DNA from: Comamonadaceae bacterium
GTDB lineage: Bacteria; Pseudomonadota; Gammaproteobacteria; Burkholderiales; Burkholderiaceae_C
Reading direction: 5' to 3'
DNA length: 12,326 bases
Assembly (NCBI GenBank): GCA_024642025.1
Contig: JAHEBY010000036.1
Coordinates: forward strand, 1-12,326
The notes below the pieces were generated by a model that saw only the letters and a program-made list of their open reading frames with translations, was not told the DNA's origin and ran no database searches. Positions 5,953-12,326 of the stretch are shown here, one piece after another (the stretch's first letter is position 1; every line of letters begins with the position of its first letter). The position numbers were made by a program, and so were the translations under genes.

Positions 5953-7341
5953 ATGGCCAAAGAAAAAACTGTCTTCACCTGCAACGAGTGTGGCGGCACC
6001 AGCCCCAAGTGGCTGGGCAAATGCCCCAGTTGCGGAGCTTGGAACACGCTCGTCGAGTCGGTCGCGGCTAGCGCAGCACCCACCAAAAACCGGTTTGCAT
6101 CGCTGGCCACCACGGCCGAAGTGGCGGTGCTGTCCGATATTGAAGCCAGCGATTTTGAGCGCACGCCCACCGGGCATGAAGAGCTGGACCGCGTGCTCGG
6201 CGGTGGCATTGTGGAGGGTGGCGTGGTGCTGATGGGTGGCGACCCGGGCATTGGCAAGTCCACCTTGTTGCTGCAGGCGCTGGACTCGCTGCAGCGCCAG
6301 GGAAAAAACACCCTCTATGTGACCGGTGAAGAGAGTGGTGCACAGGTGGCGCTGCGGTCGCGCAGGCTTGGGCTGGATCAATCGCAAGTGAAGGTGTTGG
6401 CCGAGATTCAGCTCGAAAAGATTCTGGCCACGCTGGATGCAACGCAGCCCGACATCGCGGTGATCGATTCGATCCAGACCGTGTATTCAGATCAGCTCAC
6501 ATCGGCGCCCGGCTCGGTGGCGCAGGTGCGCGAATGTGCGGCGCACCTCACCCGGTTTGCCAAGGCTTCGGGCGCGGACAAGGCGGGTGGTGGCGTGTGC
6601 ATCGTGCTGGTAGGCCACGTCACCAAAGAGGGCGCGCTGGCCGGTCCGCGCGTGCTGGAGCACATGGTGGACACCGTGCTTTACTTTGAGGGCGACACGC
6701 ACAGCCCGTTTCGACTGGTGCGCGCCATCAAGAACCGCTTTGGCGCGGTCAACGAGATTGGTGTATTCGCCATGACCGAAAAGGGCCTCAAGGGCGTGAG
6801 CAACCCCAGCGCGATCTTTTTGAGCCAGCACCCGGAGCCCGTGCCTGGCAGCTGCGTGATGGTCACACTGGAGGGCACGCGGCCCCTACTAGTCGAAATA
6901 CAGGCGCTGGTGGACAGTGGCGGGCCATCGCCCAGGCGCCTGTCCGTTGGGCTGGACCGTGACCGTCTGGCGATGCTGTTGGCGGTTTTGCATCGGCACG
7001 CGGGCGTGGCCTGCATGGATCAGGACGTGTTTGTCAACGCGGTGGGTGGTGTGCGCATCAGCGAGCCCGCAGCCGACCTGGCCGTCATGCTGGCCATTGG
7101 CTCATCGCTGCGCGGCAAACCGCTGCCCAAGGGGTTTATCGCCTTTGGTGAAGTGGGGCTCGCTGGCGAGGTGCGGCCCGCGCCGCGCGGGCAGGAGCGC
7201 CTGAAGGAGGCGGCCAAGCTGGGCTTTAGCGTGGCGATTGTGCCCAAGGCCAATGCGCCCAAGCGGCCGGTCGAGGGTTTGACGATTCACGCCGTTGATC
7301 GGGTGGAGCAGGCGATGGAAGTCGTGCGCGGCCTCACTTGA
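5953..7341 (+). CDS. radA: DNA repair and branch-migration ATPase RadA (Sms)
   Basis: The 462-residue product has the complete RadA architecture. An N-terminal four-cysteine zinc finger has C10, C13, C24 and C27 (FTCNECGG to KCPSCGAW). A RecA-like ATPase follows, with Walker A GGDPGIGKST at 95–104 and Walker B around IAVIDSIQ (168–175). The RadA signature KNRFG is at 260–264. The C-terminal third is the Lon-protease-like, non-proteolytic domain. RadA is a DnaB-type helicase that extends heteroduplex during recombination and processes branched intermediates. The ATG at 5953 gives the conserved MAKEKT start. No Shine-Dalgarno is visible, and the best -10 box predicts a leader of only a few bases. 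It stands alone between divergent hpaF and the downstream cytochrome operon. A LexA-type box before it suggests DNA-damage control. Confidence 0.97.
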   Translation: MAKEKTVFTCNECGGTSPKWLGKCPSCGAWNTLVESVAASAAPTKNRFASLATTAEVAVLSDIEASDFERTPTGHEELDRVLGGGIVEGGVVLMGGDPGIGKSTLLLQALDSLQRQGKNTLYVTGEESGAQVALRSRRLGLDQSQVKVLAEIQLEKILATLDATQPDIAVIDSIQTVYSDQLTSAPGSVAQVRECAAHLTRFAKASGADKAGGGVCIVLVGHVTKEGALAGPRVLEHMVDTVLYFEGDTHSPFRLVRAIKNRFGAVNEIGVFAMTEKGLKGVSNPSAIFLSQHPEPVPGSCVMVTLEGTRPLLVEIQALVDSGGPSPRRLSVGLDRDRLAMLLAVLHRHAGVACMDQDVFVNAVGGVRISEPAADLAVMLAIGSSLRGKPLPKGFIAFGEVGLAGEVRPAPRGQERLKEAAKLGFSVAIVPKANAPKRPVEGLTIHAVDRVEQAMEVVRGLT

Positions 7342-7435
7342 GATAGCGCGGTTGCTGGCCGGCAAAACACCTGCTTACAGCTTGTTAAGAAATACTTAAT
7401 CTGTACGGCCTACCATGGCGACCTATGGAGGCTTT
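7342..7435 (+). promoter_or_regulatory. Promoter region of the SHP cytochrome operon
   Basis: These 94 bases separate radA from the first cytochrome gene. No terminator hairpin for radA is evident. The region holds the TTAA-N7-TTAA motif described separately. Ten bases after it, a weak -10 candidate TACCAT lies at 7411–7416. GGAGG at 7427–7431 sits four bases before the ATG at 7436 and decides that start over the in-frame ATG at 7415. Confidence 0.5.
7384..7400 (+). promoter_or_regulatory. Putative response-regulator box (PmrA/QseB-type direct repeat)
   Basis: GTTAAGAAATACTTAAT contains two TTAA cores, at 7385–7388 and 7396–7399, exactly 11 bases apart. This is one helical turn, as in the (C/T)TTAA(G/T)-N5-(C/T)TTAA(G/T) boxes of PmrA/QseB-group OmpR-family regulators. 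The central 15 bases also form a perfect inverted repeat, TTAAG-N5-CTTAA. The downstream half lies where a -35 box would be for the -10 candidate at 7411, the usual layout for an activator of this group. The operon downstream encodes such a regulator. Binding is inferred. Confidence 0.5.
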
Positions 7436-7837
7436 ATGCAGAAATTAGTCACGATCATCCGCAGCATGGCGCTGGCCAGTGCCCTGTTGGGTGGATTCGC
7501 CCACGCAACCACGCCGGGCGACCAGCTTGCCGGCTACACGGCCCAAGCTGGCGCGCCGGCCCAGGCGGCACGTGGCCAGCAGCTGTTCACAAGCAAACAC
7601 GGCAGGGAATGGGCGTGTGCGTCTTGCCACACCGCAAGCCCGACGGTGGATGGCAAGCACGCCCGCACTGGCAAGGTGATTGGCCCGATGGCGCCAGCCT
7701 TCAACCCCGAGCGCTTCACGGATGCGGCCAAGACGGAAAAATGGTTTCGCCGTAATTGCAATGACGTGATTGGCCGTGAGTGCTCGGCCGCCGAGAAGGC
7801 CGACGTTTTGGCCTGGTTAACCTCTCTCAAGCCTTGA
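7436..7837 (+). CDS. shp: SHP-type oxygen-binding monoheme cytochrome c (DUF1924 family)
   Basis: The 133-residue precursor has a Sec signal peptide (residues 1–24, ending FAHA), so the mature protein is periplasmic. A single heme site, CASCH, lies at 61–65. The rest matches sphaeroides heme protein (SHP): LAGYTAQAGAP, RTGKVIGPMAP, NPERFTDAAKTEKWFRRNCN and the ending EKADVLAWL. In Rhodobacter SHP the sixth heme ligand is an asparagine in a GRNCN motif. The equivalent here is N107, and C108 and C116 are placed for the matching disulfide. Asn swings off in the reduced state, letting O2 or NO bind. NO dioxygenase activity has been reported for the Rhodobacter protein. It is first in an operon with diheme cytochrome c and cytochrome b, its usual partners. 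A strong GGAGG precedes the chosen start. Confidence 0.88.
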   Translation: MQKLVTIIRSMALASALLGGFAHATTPGDQLAGYTAQAGAPAQAARGQQLFTSKHGREWACASCHTASPTVDGKHARTGKVIGPMAPAFNPERFTDAAKTEKWFRRNCNDVIGRECSAAEKADVLAWLTSLKP

Positions 7838-7877
7838 TGCTTTTCCGTTGATAATTTTTTTTGAAACCGAGAAATCA

Positions 7878-8348
7878 ATGAACTCGTCAAATTTCGTGAG
7901 CCGGGCGCTGGTGGGCCTGATGTTTTTGAGCACGGGCCTCGCCTTTGCAGAATCTCGTGGTTCCAGTGTGCCCCTGCTGCCCAAATACGAACAGGAATGC
8001 GCCGCCTGCCACGTGGCCTACCCGGCAGGCATGCTGCCCGCCCGGTCCTGGCAACGGCTGATGGGCAACCTGACCAGCCATTTTGGTACCGATGCGTCGC
8101 TGGACGAAGCCAGCGTGCGGGAGATTGACAGCTGGCTATCCGCCAACGCGGGCACGTTCAGGCGGGTGAGTGCTGAGCCGCCGCAAGACCGCATCACCAC
8201 GTCGGCGTGGTTTGTTCGACAGCACCACGAGGTGCAGGCGTCAGTCTGGAAGCGCGCGTCAATTGGCAGTGCGTCAAACTGTGCCGCATGCCACGGTGGA
8301 GCCGCCAAAGGCGACTTCAACGAAGACCATGTGCGTATCCCTCGGTAA
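7878..8348 (+). CDS. Periplasmic diheme cytochrome c (DHC), probable electron donor to SHP
   Basis: The 156-residue precursor carries a signal peptide (1–24, ending LAFA) and two heme sites, both CAACH, at 41–45 and 135–139. Further histidines at 68, 116, 117 and 151 can provide the sixth ligands for bis-His hemes, as known for the family. The C-terminus GDFNEDHVRIPR is typical of DHC. The start at 7878 has GAGAAA upstream. The frame stays open back to 7848, but those ten extra residues (MIIFFETEKS) precede and spoil a normal signal peptide. It lies 40 bases after the SHP gene and 6 bases before the cytochrome b gene. This shp–dhc–cytochrome b order is a recognised cluster, which supports electron flow from cytochrome b through DHC to SHP. 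Confidence 0.87.
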   Translation: MNSSNFVSRALVGLMFLSTGLAFAESRGSSVPLLPKYEQECAACHVAYPAGMLPARSWQRLMGNLTSHFGTDASLDEASVREIDSWLSANAGTFRRVSAEPPQDRITTSAWFVRQHHEVQASVWKRASIGSASNCAACHGGAAKGDFNEDHVRIPR

Positions 8349-8354
8349 GCAAAC

Positions 8355-9059
8355 ATGACCGACGCAACACGGAAAGAAAAAATACTGGTGTGGGACGCCC
8401 CAGTGCGGGTTTTTCACTGGCTGATGGTTTTCAGTTTTGCCGGCGCCTACCTGACGGCGGAGAGTGAGTATTGGCGCTTGGTACATGTCACCCTGGGCTA
8501 CACCATGGGCGGATTGGTGGCGTTTCGGATTGTCTGGGGGCTTGTGGGTACGCGCTATGCGCGGTTTTCCAGTTTTGTCCGCGAGCCATCAGCAGTGATG
8601 CGCTATCTGCGCGCGCTCCTGAGCGGCAAGCCAGAGCATCATGTGGGCCACAACCCGGCGGGCGCGGTGGCCATTGTTCTTCTGATGTTGTCCAGTGCGG
8701 TGATCGTTGCCAGTGGCTGGGCCATTTACAACGATGTGGGCGGCGAGTGGCTGAGCGAGCTGCATGATATCGCGGCCACCGCCATGCTGCTGGTGATAGC
8801 CGTGCACGTTGCCGGTGTGGCTGTCAGCAGCTGGCTGCACCATGAGAATCTGGTGAGGTCGATGGTGACTGGCAACAAGCTAGGCCGTGCTGAAGACGCC
8901 ATCAGACGTAGATGGCGCCCGCTGGCTGTCGTCATCCTCGCTGCGGCGTTGGGTTTTTGGTGGCTGCAGTGGCAAAGTGCGCCACAGATACGGCCTTCAG
9001 GCGCCGAAGAAATGGCTGTGAAGCCCGAGGCACAAAAACATGCGAATTCTGCTGGCTGA
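8355..9059 (+). CDS. Membrane cytochrome b (cytochrome b561/b6-like), quinol-oxidising partner of DHC
   Basis: The 234-residue inner-membrane protein has hydrophobic segments at about 16–34, 44–64, 101–121, 138–160 and 188–205. The opening WDAPVRVFHW is the hallmark of the bacterial cytochrome b561 family. Candidate heme b ligands are H21, H44, H137 and H151, which fall in the first, second and fourth segments. More histidines sit in the loops (H95, H96, H99, H162, H163). By analogy it would take electrons from the quinone pool and pass them to the periplasmic diheme cytochrome. A fifth helix and a polar tail extend it past the usual four-helix core. It starts 6 bases after dhc and overlaps the response regulator gene by 20 bases, so the regulator is read from the same message. 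Confidence 0.86.
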   Translation: MTDATRKEKILVWDAPVRVFHWLMVFSFAGAYLTAESEYWRLVHVTLGYTMGGLVAFRIVWGLVGTRYARFSSFVREPSAVMRYLRALLSGKPEHHVGHNPAGAVAIVLLMLSSAVIVASGWAIYNDVGGEWLSELHDIAATAMLLVIAVHVAGVAVSSWLHHENLVRSMVTGNKLGRAEDAIRRRWRPLAVVILAAALGFWWLQWQSAPQIRPSGAEEMAVKPEAQKHANSAG

Positions 9060-9711
9060 AGACGATGCCATGCTGGGCGACGGCCTGCGCGCGGGCCTGC
9101 GACAACTCGGGTTTCAGGTGGATTGGGTGCAGGATGGCCTGGCGGCTGAGCGCGAGCTCGCGGGCGGCGACTACAGTGCCGCCGTGCTGGACCTGGGGCT
9201 GCCGTTCAAAGATGGGCTCGATGTGTTGCAAGCCCTGCGAGCCCGAAAAATCGCCACGCCAGTGCTGGTGCTAACCGCCCGCGATGCGGTGCCAGACCGA
9301 GTGCTGGGGCTGGATACGGGTGCCGACGATTATGTGGTCAAGCCGGTGGATCTCCATGAGCTCGGTGCCCGGTTGCGATCGCTCGTGCGGCGCGCCCACG
9401 GACAAATATCGGACGACCTGAATTGCGGCCCCATCACGCTGCACCCCGCTGCGCGACAGGTCAGCCTGGATGGCAAGCCGGTGACTCTGTCCACCCGTGA
9501 GTTTGACTTGCTGCAAGTGCTGATGCTCAATGCCGGGCGGGTGGTGTCCCGGGAGCAACTGGAGCAACAGCTGTACAGCTGGGGCAGCGAAGTGGATAGC
9601 AATGCCATTGAAGTCCATATCCACCATTTGCGACGCAAGCTAAACCCGGATCTCATTCAGACGGTTCGCGGCGTTGGATATACCCTTTTGCGTGGTCAAG
9701 ACGCGTCGTGA
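9040..9711 (+). CDS. OmpR/PhoB-family response regulator (QseB/PmrA-like)
   Basis: The 223-residue regulator has an N-terminal receiver domain: acidic pocket E7, D8 and D9 (LLAEDDAML), phospho-acceptor D51 (VLDLGLPFKDG), switch T79 (LVLTARD) and K101 (YVVKPVD). From about 125 to 220 lies a winged-helix DNA-binding domain, with STREFDLLQVL, a VHIHHLRRKL recognition-helix region and the final beta hairpin QTVRGVGYTLL. The overall pattern is closest to the QseB/PmrA/TctD group. GAGG lies nine bases before the ATG, inside the end of the cytochrome b gene. The kinase gene overlaps its stop codon. It may activate its own operon through the TTAA repeat at 7384–7400. Confidence 0.94.
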   Translation: MRILLAEDDAMLGDGLRAGLRQLGFQVDWVQDGLAAERELAGGDYSAAVLDLGLPFKDGLDVLQALRARKIATPVLVLTARDAVPDRVLGLDTGADDYVVKPVDLHELGARLRSLVRRAHGQISDDLNCGPITLHPAARQVSLDGKPVTLSTREFDLLQVLMLNAGRVVSREQLEQQLYSWGSEVDSNAIEVHIHHLRRKLNPDLIQTVRGVGYTLLRGQDAS

Positions 9712-11096
9712 ACGGGCATCGCACGTCAGGCTCGCTGCAAACGCGCCTTCTGTTGTTGCTGATGGCGGCTGTTACCTTCGTGTGGCTGATTGCAGCCTTC
9801 CTCACCTGGACCGACGCCCGCCGCGAGCTGGACGAACTACTTGACGGCCATCTTGCGCAAGCGGCCGCCTTGCTGGTTGTGCAGCAAGGGCATTCCGATG
9901 ATGACCACGAGATTGCCGATGTGCCATCGCTGCACAAATATGCACCCAAGGTGGCGTTTCAGGTGTTTCACGACGGACAGCTGATGGTCCGCTCTTCGAA
10001 TGCGGGGCATAGCCCCATGTCGACGCAACCCAGCGGATTTTCTACGGTTCAACTGGACGGAGCGCCCTGGCGTATCTTTGCGACCCGTGGCACAGAAAAT
10101 GAGGTTCAGGTGTTTGTCGGCGAGCAGACGGATACGCGCAGTGCCATTTTGCGGGCGGTGTTGCGAAGCATGTTGTTGCCACTGGGTTTTGCCCTGCCGG
10201 TGTTGGCCTTGCTGGTCTGGTGGGCCGTGCGGCAGGGACTGGCGCCGCTGAGACAACTCAGTCAGATGCTGGTGCATCGATCGCCTCACAGCATGACGCC
10301 GGTGGTGTTGGGCGACATGCCGTCCGAGGTTGAACCACTGGTTCAGGCGCTCAATGCGCTGTTTGGGCGGATTGAATCCATGATGGCGGCTGAACGCCGC
10401 TTCACATCAGACGCCGCGCACGAGCTTCGCACACCGATTGCCGCCATACGGGCCCAAGCCCAGGTCGCCCTGGGTGCGGGCTCCAATTCCAGGGAACGTG
10501 ATCACGCCCTGCGAACCACATTGGCAGGTTGCGACCGCGCAGCGCGCCTGGTTGATCAATTGCTGACGCTCGCGCGGCTGGAGGCTGGCTCGGATAACGG
10601 TTCTATGGCAGCCGACGACGTAGACCTGTGCGCCGTGACGCGCCGGGTTGCCGCAGACCTTGCCGCCACCGCGTTGGCCCGCGGGCAGACCTTGACGCTG
10701 GACACACCGGTTGAATGCCGTGTCAGAGGCAATGACATGCTGACCGCTGTACTGGTGCGCAACCTGATCGACAACGCGCTGCGCTACAGCCCCGACGGCG
10801 CCCAGGTTCAGGTTGACGTGGCAAGGCATATCGATTGCCCGTTTATTCAGGTTCAGGATAGCGGGCCCGGCATGAGTCAGAAAAACATGGCGCGCTTGGG
10901 CGAACGCTTTTTCAGGGTGCTGGGCAACGCCCAACCCGGGAGCGGCTTGGGGTGGTCGATTGTCAGACGAATTGCCAAGGTGTTTGGCGCCACAGTTGAG
11001 GTTGGGCCGTCGGGGTTGCTGAAAGGGCTGTCGGTTCGGGTGGTTTGGCCGGCTGGCGAGGCGTCTTCGCCGGGCGCCTTAAAATCGGTAGCTTAA
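9708..11096 (+). CDS. Sensor histidine kinase (QseC-like), partner of the upstream response regulator
   Basis: The 462-residue membrane kinase has TM1 at about 14–33, a periplasmic domain at about 34–150, TM2 at about 153–174, then a HAMP linker. The HisKA domain carries phospho-acceptor H238 in DAAHELRTPIAA. The ATPase domain has the N box (NLIDNAL, 352–358), G1 box (DSGPG, 384–388), F-box region (ERFFR) and G2 box (GSGLG, 411–415), so it looks fully active. The start is GTG, whose last two bases overlap the regulator's TGA as GTGA, a sign of translational coupling. The periplasmic domain has no cysteine but contains an acidic and histidine-rich stretch, GHSDDDHEIAD, at 61–71. It is likely the sensor for conditions that call for the SHP cytochromes; the ligand is unknown. 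Confidence 0.93.
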   Translation: MNGHRTSGSLQTRLLLLLMAAVTFVWLIAAFLTWTDARRELDELLDGHLAQAAALLVVQQGHSDDDHEIADVPSLHKYAPKVAFQVFHDGQLMVRSSNAGHSPMSTQPSGFSTVQLDGAPWRIFATRGTENEVQVFVGEQTDTRSAILRAVLRSMLLPLGFALPVLALLVWWAVRQGLAPLRQLSQMLVHRSPHSMTPVVLGDMPSEVEPLVQALNALFGRIESMMAAERRFTSDAAHELRTPIAAIRAQAQVALGAGSNSRERDHALRTTLAGCDRAARLVDQLLTLARLEAGSDNGSMAADDVDLCAVTRRVAADLAATALARGQTLTLDTPVECRVRGNDMLTAVLVRNLIDNALRYSPDGAQVQVDVARHIDCPFIQVQDSGPGMSQKNMARLGERFFRVLGNAQPGSGLGWSIVRRIAKVFGATVEVGPSGLLKGLSVRVVWPAGEASSPGALKSVA

Positions 11097-11130
11097 AGAT
11101 CTGAATCAGCCAATTCCCAAGGAAACCGCT
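11079..11130 (+). promoter_or_regulatory. Possible ilvE promoter and leader
   Basis: TAAAAT at 11080–11085, in the context CCTTAAAATCGG, resembles the -10 boxes common in betaproteobacteria. It overlaps the last codons of the kinase gene and would start transcription near 11091. No good -35 box is visible, so this is weak. AAGGAAA at 11119–11125 is a good ribosome site five bases before the ilvE ATG. Confidence 0.35.
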
Positions 11131-12075
11131 ATGAGCCCTACGCCCCCTTCCATGTCAGACCGCGACGGCAAAATCTGGATGGATGGCCAGATGGTCGACT
11201 GGCGCGATGCCAAGATCCACGTGTTGACCCACACCTTGCATTACGGCTGCGGGGCGTTTGAAGGCGTGCGGGCCTACAACACCGCTGCGGGCGCCGCGAT
11301 TTTCAGGCTGCAGGAGCATACCGAGCGCCTGTTCAACAGCGCGAAAATTTTGCGCATGAAAATTCCGTACACGCTTGAACAGGTGATGGAAGCGCAAAAA
11401 GCGGTGGTTCGCGACAACAAGCTCGAAAGCTGTTACCTGCGCCCGCTGACCTGGATTGGCGACAAGAAGCTTGGCGTCAGCCCGAAGGGCAACACCATTC
11501 ACCTGATGGTGGCGGCCTGGCCGTGGGGCGCGTACCTGGGCGAAGAGGGCCTCAAGCGCGGCATTCGCGTCAAGATCAGCAGCTACACGCGCCACCACGT
11601 CAACATCACCATGACGCAGGCCAAGGCCGTCAGCAACTACACCAATTCCATTCTGGCCAACATGGAAGCCACTGAAGATGGTTACGACGAAGCCATGCTG
11701 CTTGACGCCAACGGTTTTGTCAGCGAAGGCGCGGGCGAAAACCTGTTCGTCATCAAGGGTGGAGTGGTCTACACGCCAGACCTGTCAGCGGGTGCGCTCA
11801 ACGGCATCACCCGCAACACCGTGTTCCATATTTGCAAAGACCTGGGGCTGGAGGTGGTGCAAAAGCGCATCACCCGCGACGAAGTCTACATCTGTGATGA
11901 AGCGTTTTTTACCGGCACGGCGGCCGAAGTGACGCCCATCCGTGAGCTCGATCGCATTGAGCTTGGTGCGGGCAGCCGTGGCCCCATCACCGAGAAAATC
12001 CAGACAGCGTTTTTTGACATCGTCAATGGGCGCAATCCAAAGTATTCACACTGGCTCACAAAGGTGGCGGCATGA
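11131..12075 (+). CDS. ilvE: Branched-chain amino acid aminotransferase IlvE
   Basis: The 314-residue fold-type IV PLP enzyme transfers amino groups between glutamate and the 2-keto acids of leucine, isoleucine and valine. The PLP Schiff-base lysine is K165 in TQAKAVSNYTNSIL, and E199 in FVSEGAGENLF contacts the pyridine nitrogen. Other group marks are LHYGCGAFEGVRAY (36–49), YLRPLTWIG (102–110) and FFTGTAAEVTPI near the end. The length is normal for the family (about 305–310). The ATG at 11131 has a good Shine-Dalgarno; a second in-frame ATG at 11152 would drop seven residues of variable sequence. Its TGA overlaps the ATG of the small zinc finger gene as ATGA, so the two are translationally coupled. 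It follows the kinase gene by 34 bases but is functionally separate from the cytochrome operon. Confidence 0.96.
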   Translation: MSPTPPSMSDRDGKIWMDGQMVDWRDAKIHVLTHTLHYGCGAFEGVRAYNTAAGAAIFRLQEHTERLFNSAKILRMKIPYTLEQVMEAQKAVVRDNKLESCYLRPLTWIGDKKLGVSPKGNTIHLMVAAWPWGAYLGEEGLKRGIRVKISSYTRHHVNITMTQAKAVSNYTNSILANMEATEDGYDEAMLLDANGFVSEGAGENLFVIKGGVVYTPDLSAGALNGITRNTVFHICKDLGLEVVQKRITRDEVYICDEAFFTGTAAEVTPIRELDRIELGAGSRGPITEKIQTAFFDIVNGRNPKYSHWLTKVAA

Positions 12076-12281
12076 GCAATAGCAAGGCAGTAGAAGTCCT
12101 GGCCAAAGACTTGAACCATCAGGGCGGCGTGTTTTGCCCAAGCCCGCTGGCCCACATGAAGGTCTGGAATAGCCATCCGAAGGTTTACCTCGATGTAGCG
12201 CGCATCGGTGAAGCGGTGTGCCCGTATTGCGGCACGATTTACAAGCTCAAGGCCGGTGAGGTCGTGGGGCATTCGCACTGA
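12072..12281 (+). CDS. Small CHCC-type zinc finger protein
   Basis: The 69-residue protein has ligands C22, H35, C50 and C53 in the spacing of the zf-CHCC domain (FCPSP, NSHPKVYLD, AVCPYCGTIYKL). The family includes the mitochondrial complex I subunit NDUFS6 and many short bacterial proteins without an assigned role. The visible domain fills nearly the whole protein. It is complete: the usual start region is present and it ends in GHSH. AAGGTGG at 12061–12067 gives a ribosome site inside the end of ilvE, and the ATGA overlap couples it to that gene. Its function is unknown. Zinc binding is expected from the ligands, and a link to respiratory complexes is only an analogy to the mitochondrial relative. 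Confidence 0.9.
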   Translation: MSNSKAVEVLAKDLNHQGGVFCPSPLAHMKVWNSHPKVYLDVARIGEAVCPYCGTIYKLKAGEVVGHSH

Positions 12282-12326
12282 GCGAGTCCTTGGCCATCCC
12301 CCTGATCAGCGCATCGTGGTTGAAGG
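12282..12326. other. Right-edge sequence, no callable gene
   Basis: These 45 bases follow the zinc finger gene. There is no ATG and no terminator hairpin. Two frames stay open, and a GTG or TTG start cannot be excluded, but there is too little sequence to identify a gene. Confidence 0.3.

Noticed and set aside
7415..7435. Upstream in-frame ATG as start of the SHP precursor
   Set aside because: It would add seven residues before a normal signal peptide, whereas GGAGG is positioned for the ATG at 7436.
7829..7862. T-run (8 T) after the SHP gene as an intrinsic terminator
   Set aside because: Only a 4-base AAGC/GCTT stem precedes it, 12 bases away. A terminator here would split shp from dhc, which normally form one operon.
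11078..11097. CTTAAA direct repeat at the end of the kinase gene as a second regulator box
   Set aside because: The TTAA cores are 14 bases apart, not 11, and the repeat lies inside kinase codons.

Overview
The window looks like chromosomal DNA from a high-GC betaproteobacterium, most likely Burkholderiales of the Comamonadaceae type. This rests on the GC-rich codon use, the ilvE–CHCC zinc finger pair, the radA sequence, and the mix of sugar-acid and aromatic catabolic genes. The organism is inferred from gene content and protein style, not from a database match. I see no rRNA, tRNA, CRISPR array, transposase or phage gene.

Positions 1–5816 form a catabolic region. The left edge holds the tail of a RibD-C/dihydrofolate reductase-like protein. 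Next, on the minus strand, come a DHDPS/NAL-family aldolase or dehydratase and a XylX-like 2-keto-3-deoxypentonate dehydratase. They diverge from a plus-strand aldo/keto reductase of the L-fucose/D-threo-aldose 1-dehydrogenase type. Together these three suggest part of an oxidative, non-phosphorylating pentose or deoxyhexose pathway. The aldonate dehydratase, lactonase and semialdehyde dehydrogenase are not in the window. Converging on the reductase is a minus-strand operon in the order hpaF-like isomerase, hpaI-like aldolase, ketopantoate-reductase-family oxidoreductase. It resembles a piece of the homoprotocatechuate meta-cleavage pathway without the ring-cleavage genes.

Positions 5817–7341 hold radA, a recombination and repair ATPase. 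A well-formed LexA-type operator (CTGT-N8-ACAG) lies just before its start codon, so it may be SOS-regulated.

Positions 7342–11096 hold the most distinctive system. One tight operon encodes a sphaeroides-heme-protein (SHP)-type oxygen-binding cytochrome c, a diheme cytochrome c, a membrane cytochrome b, an OmpR-family response regulator and its sensor kinase. Electrons would plausibly run from quinol to cytochrome b to diheme cytochrome to SHP. A TTAA-N7-TTAA motif (11-bp period, PmrA/QseB style) lies upstream of the first gene and may be the operator for the operon's own regulator.

Positions 11097–12326 hold ilvE, for branched-chain amino acid transamination, translationally coupled to a small CHCC zinc finger protein. 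The last 45 bases carry no callable gene.
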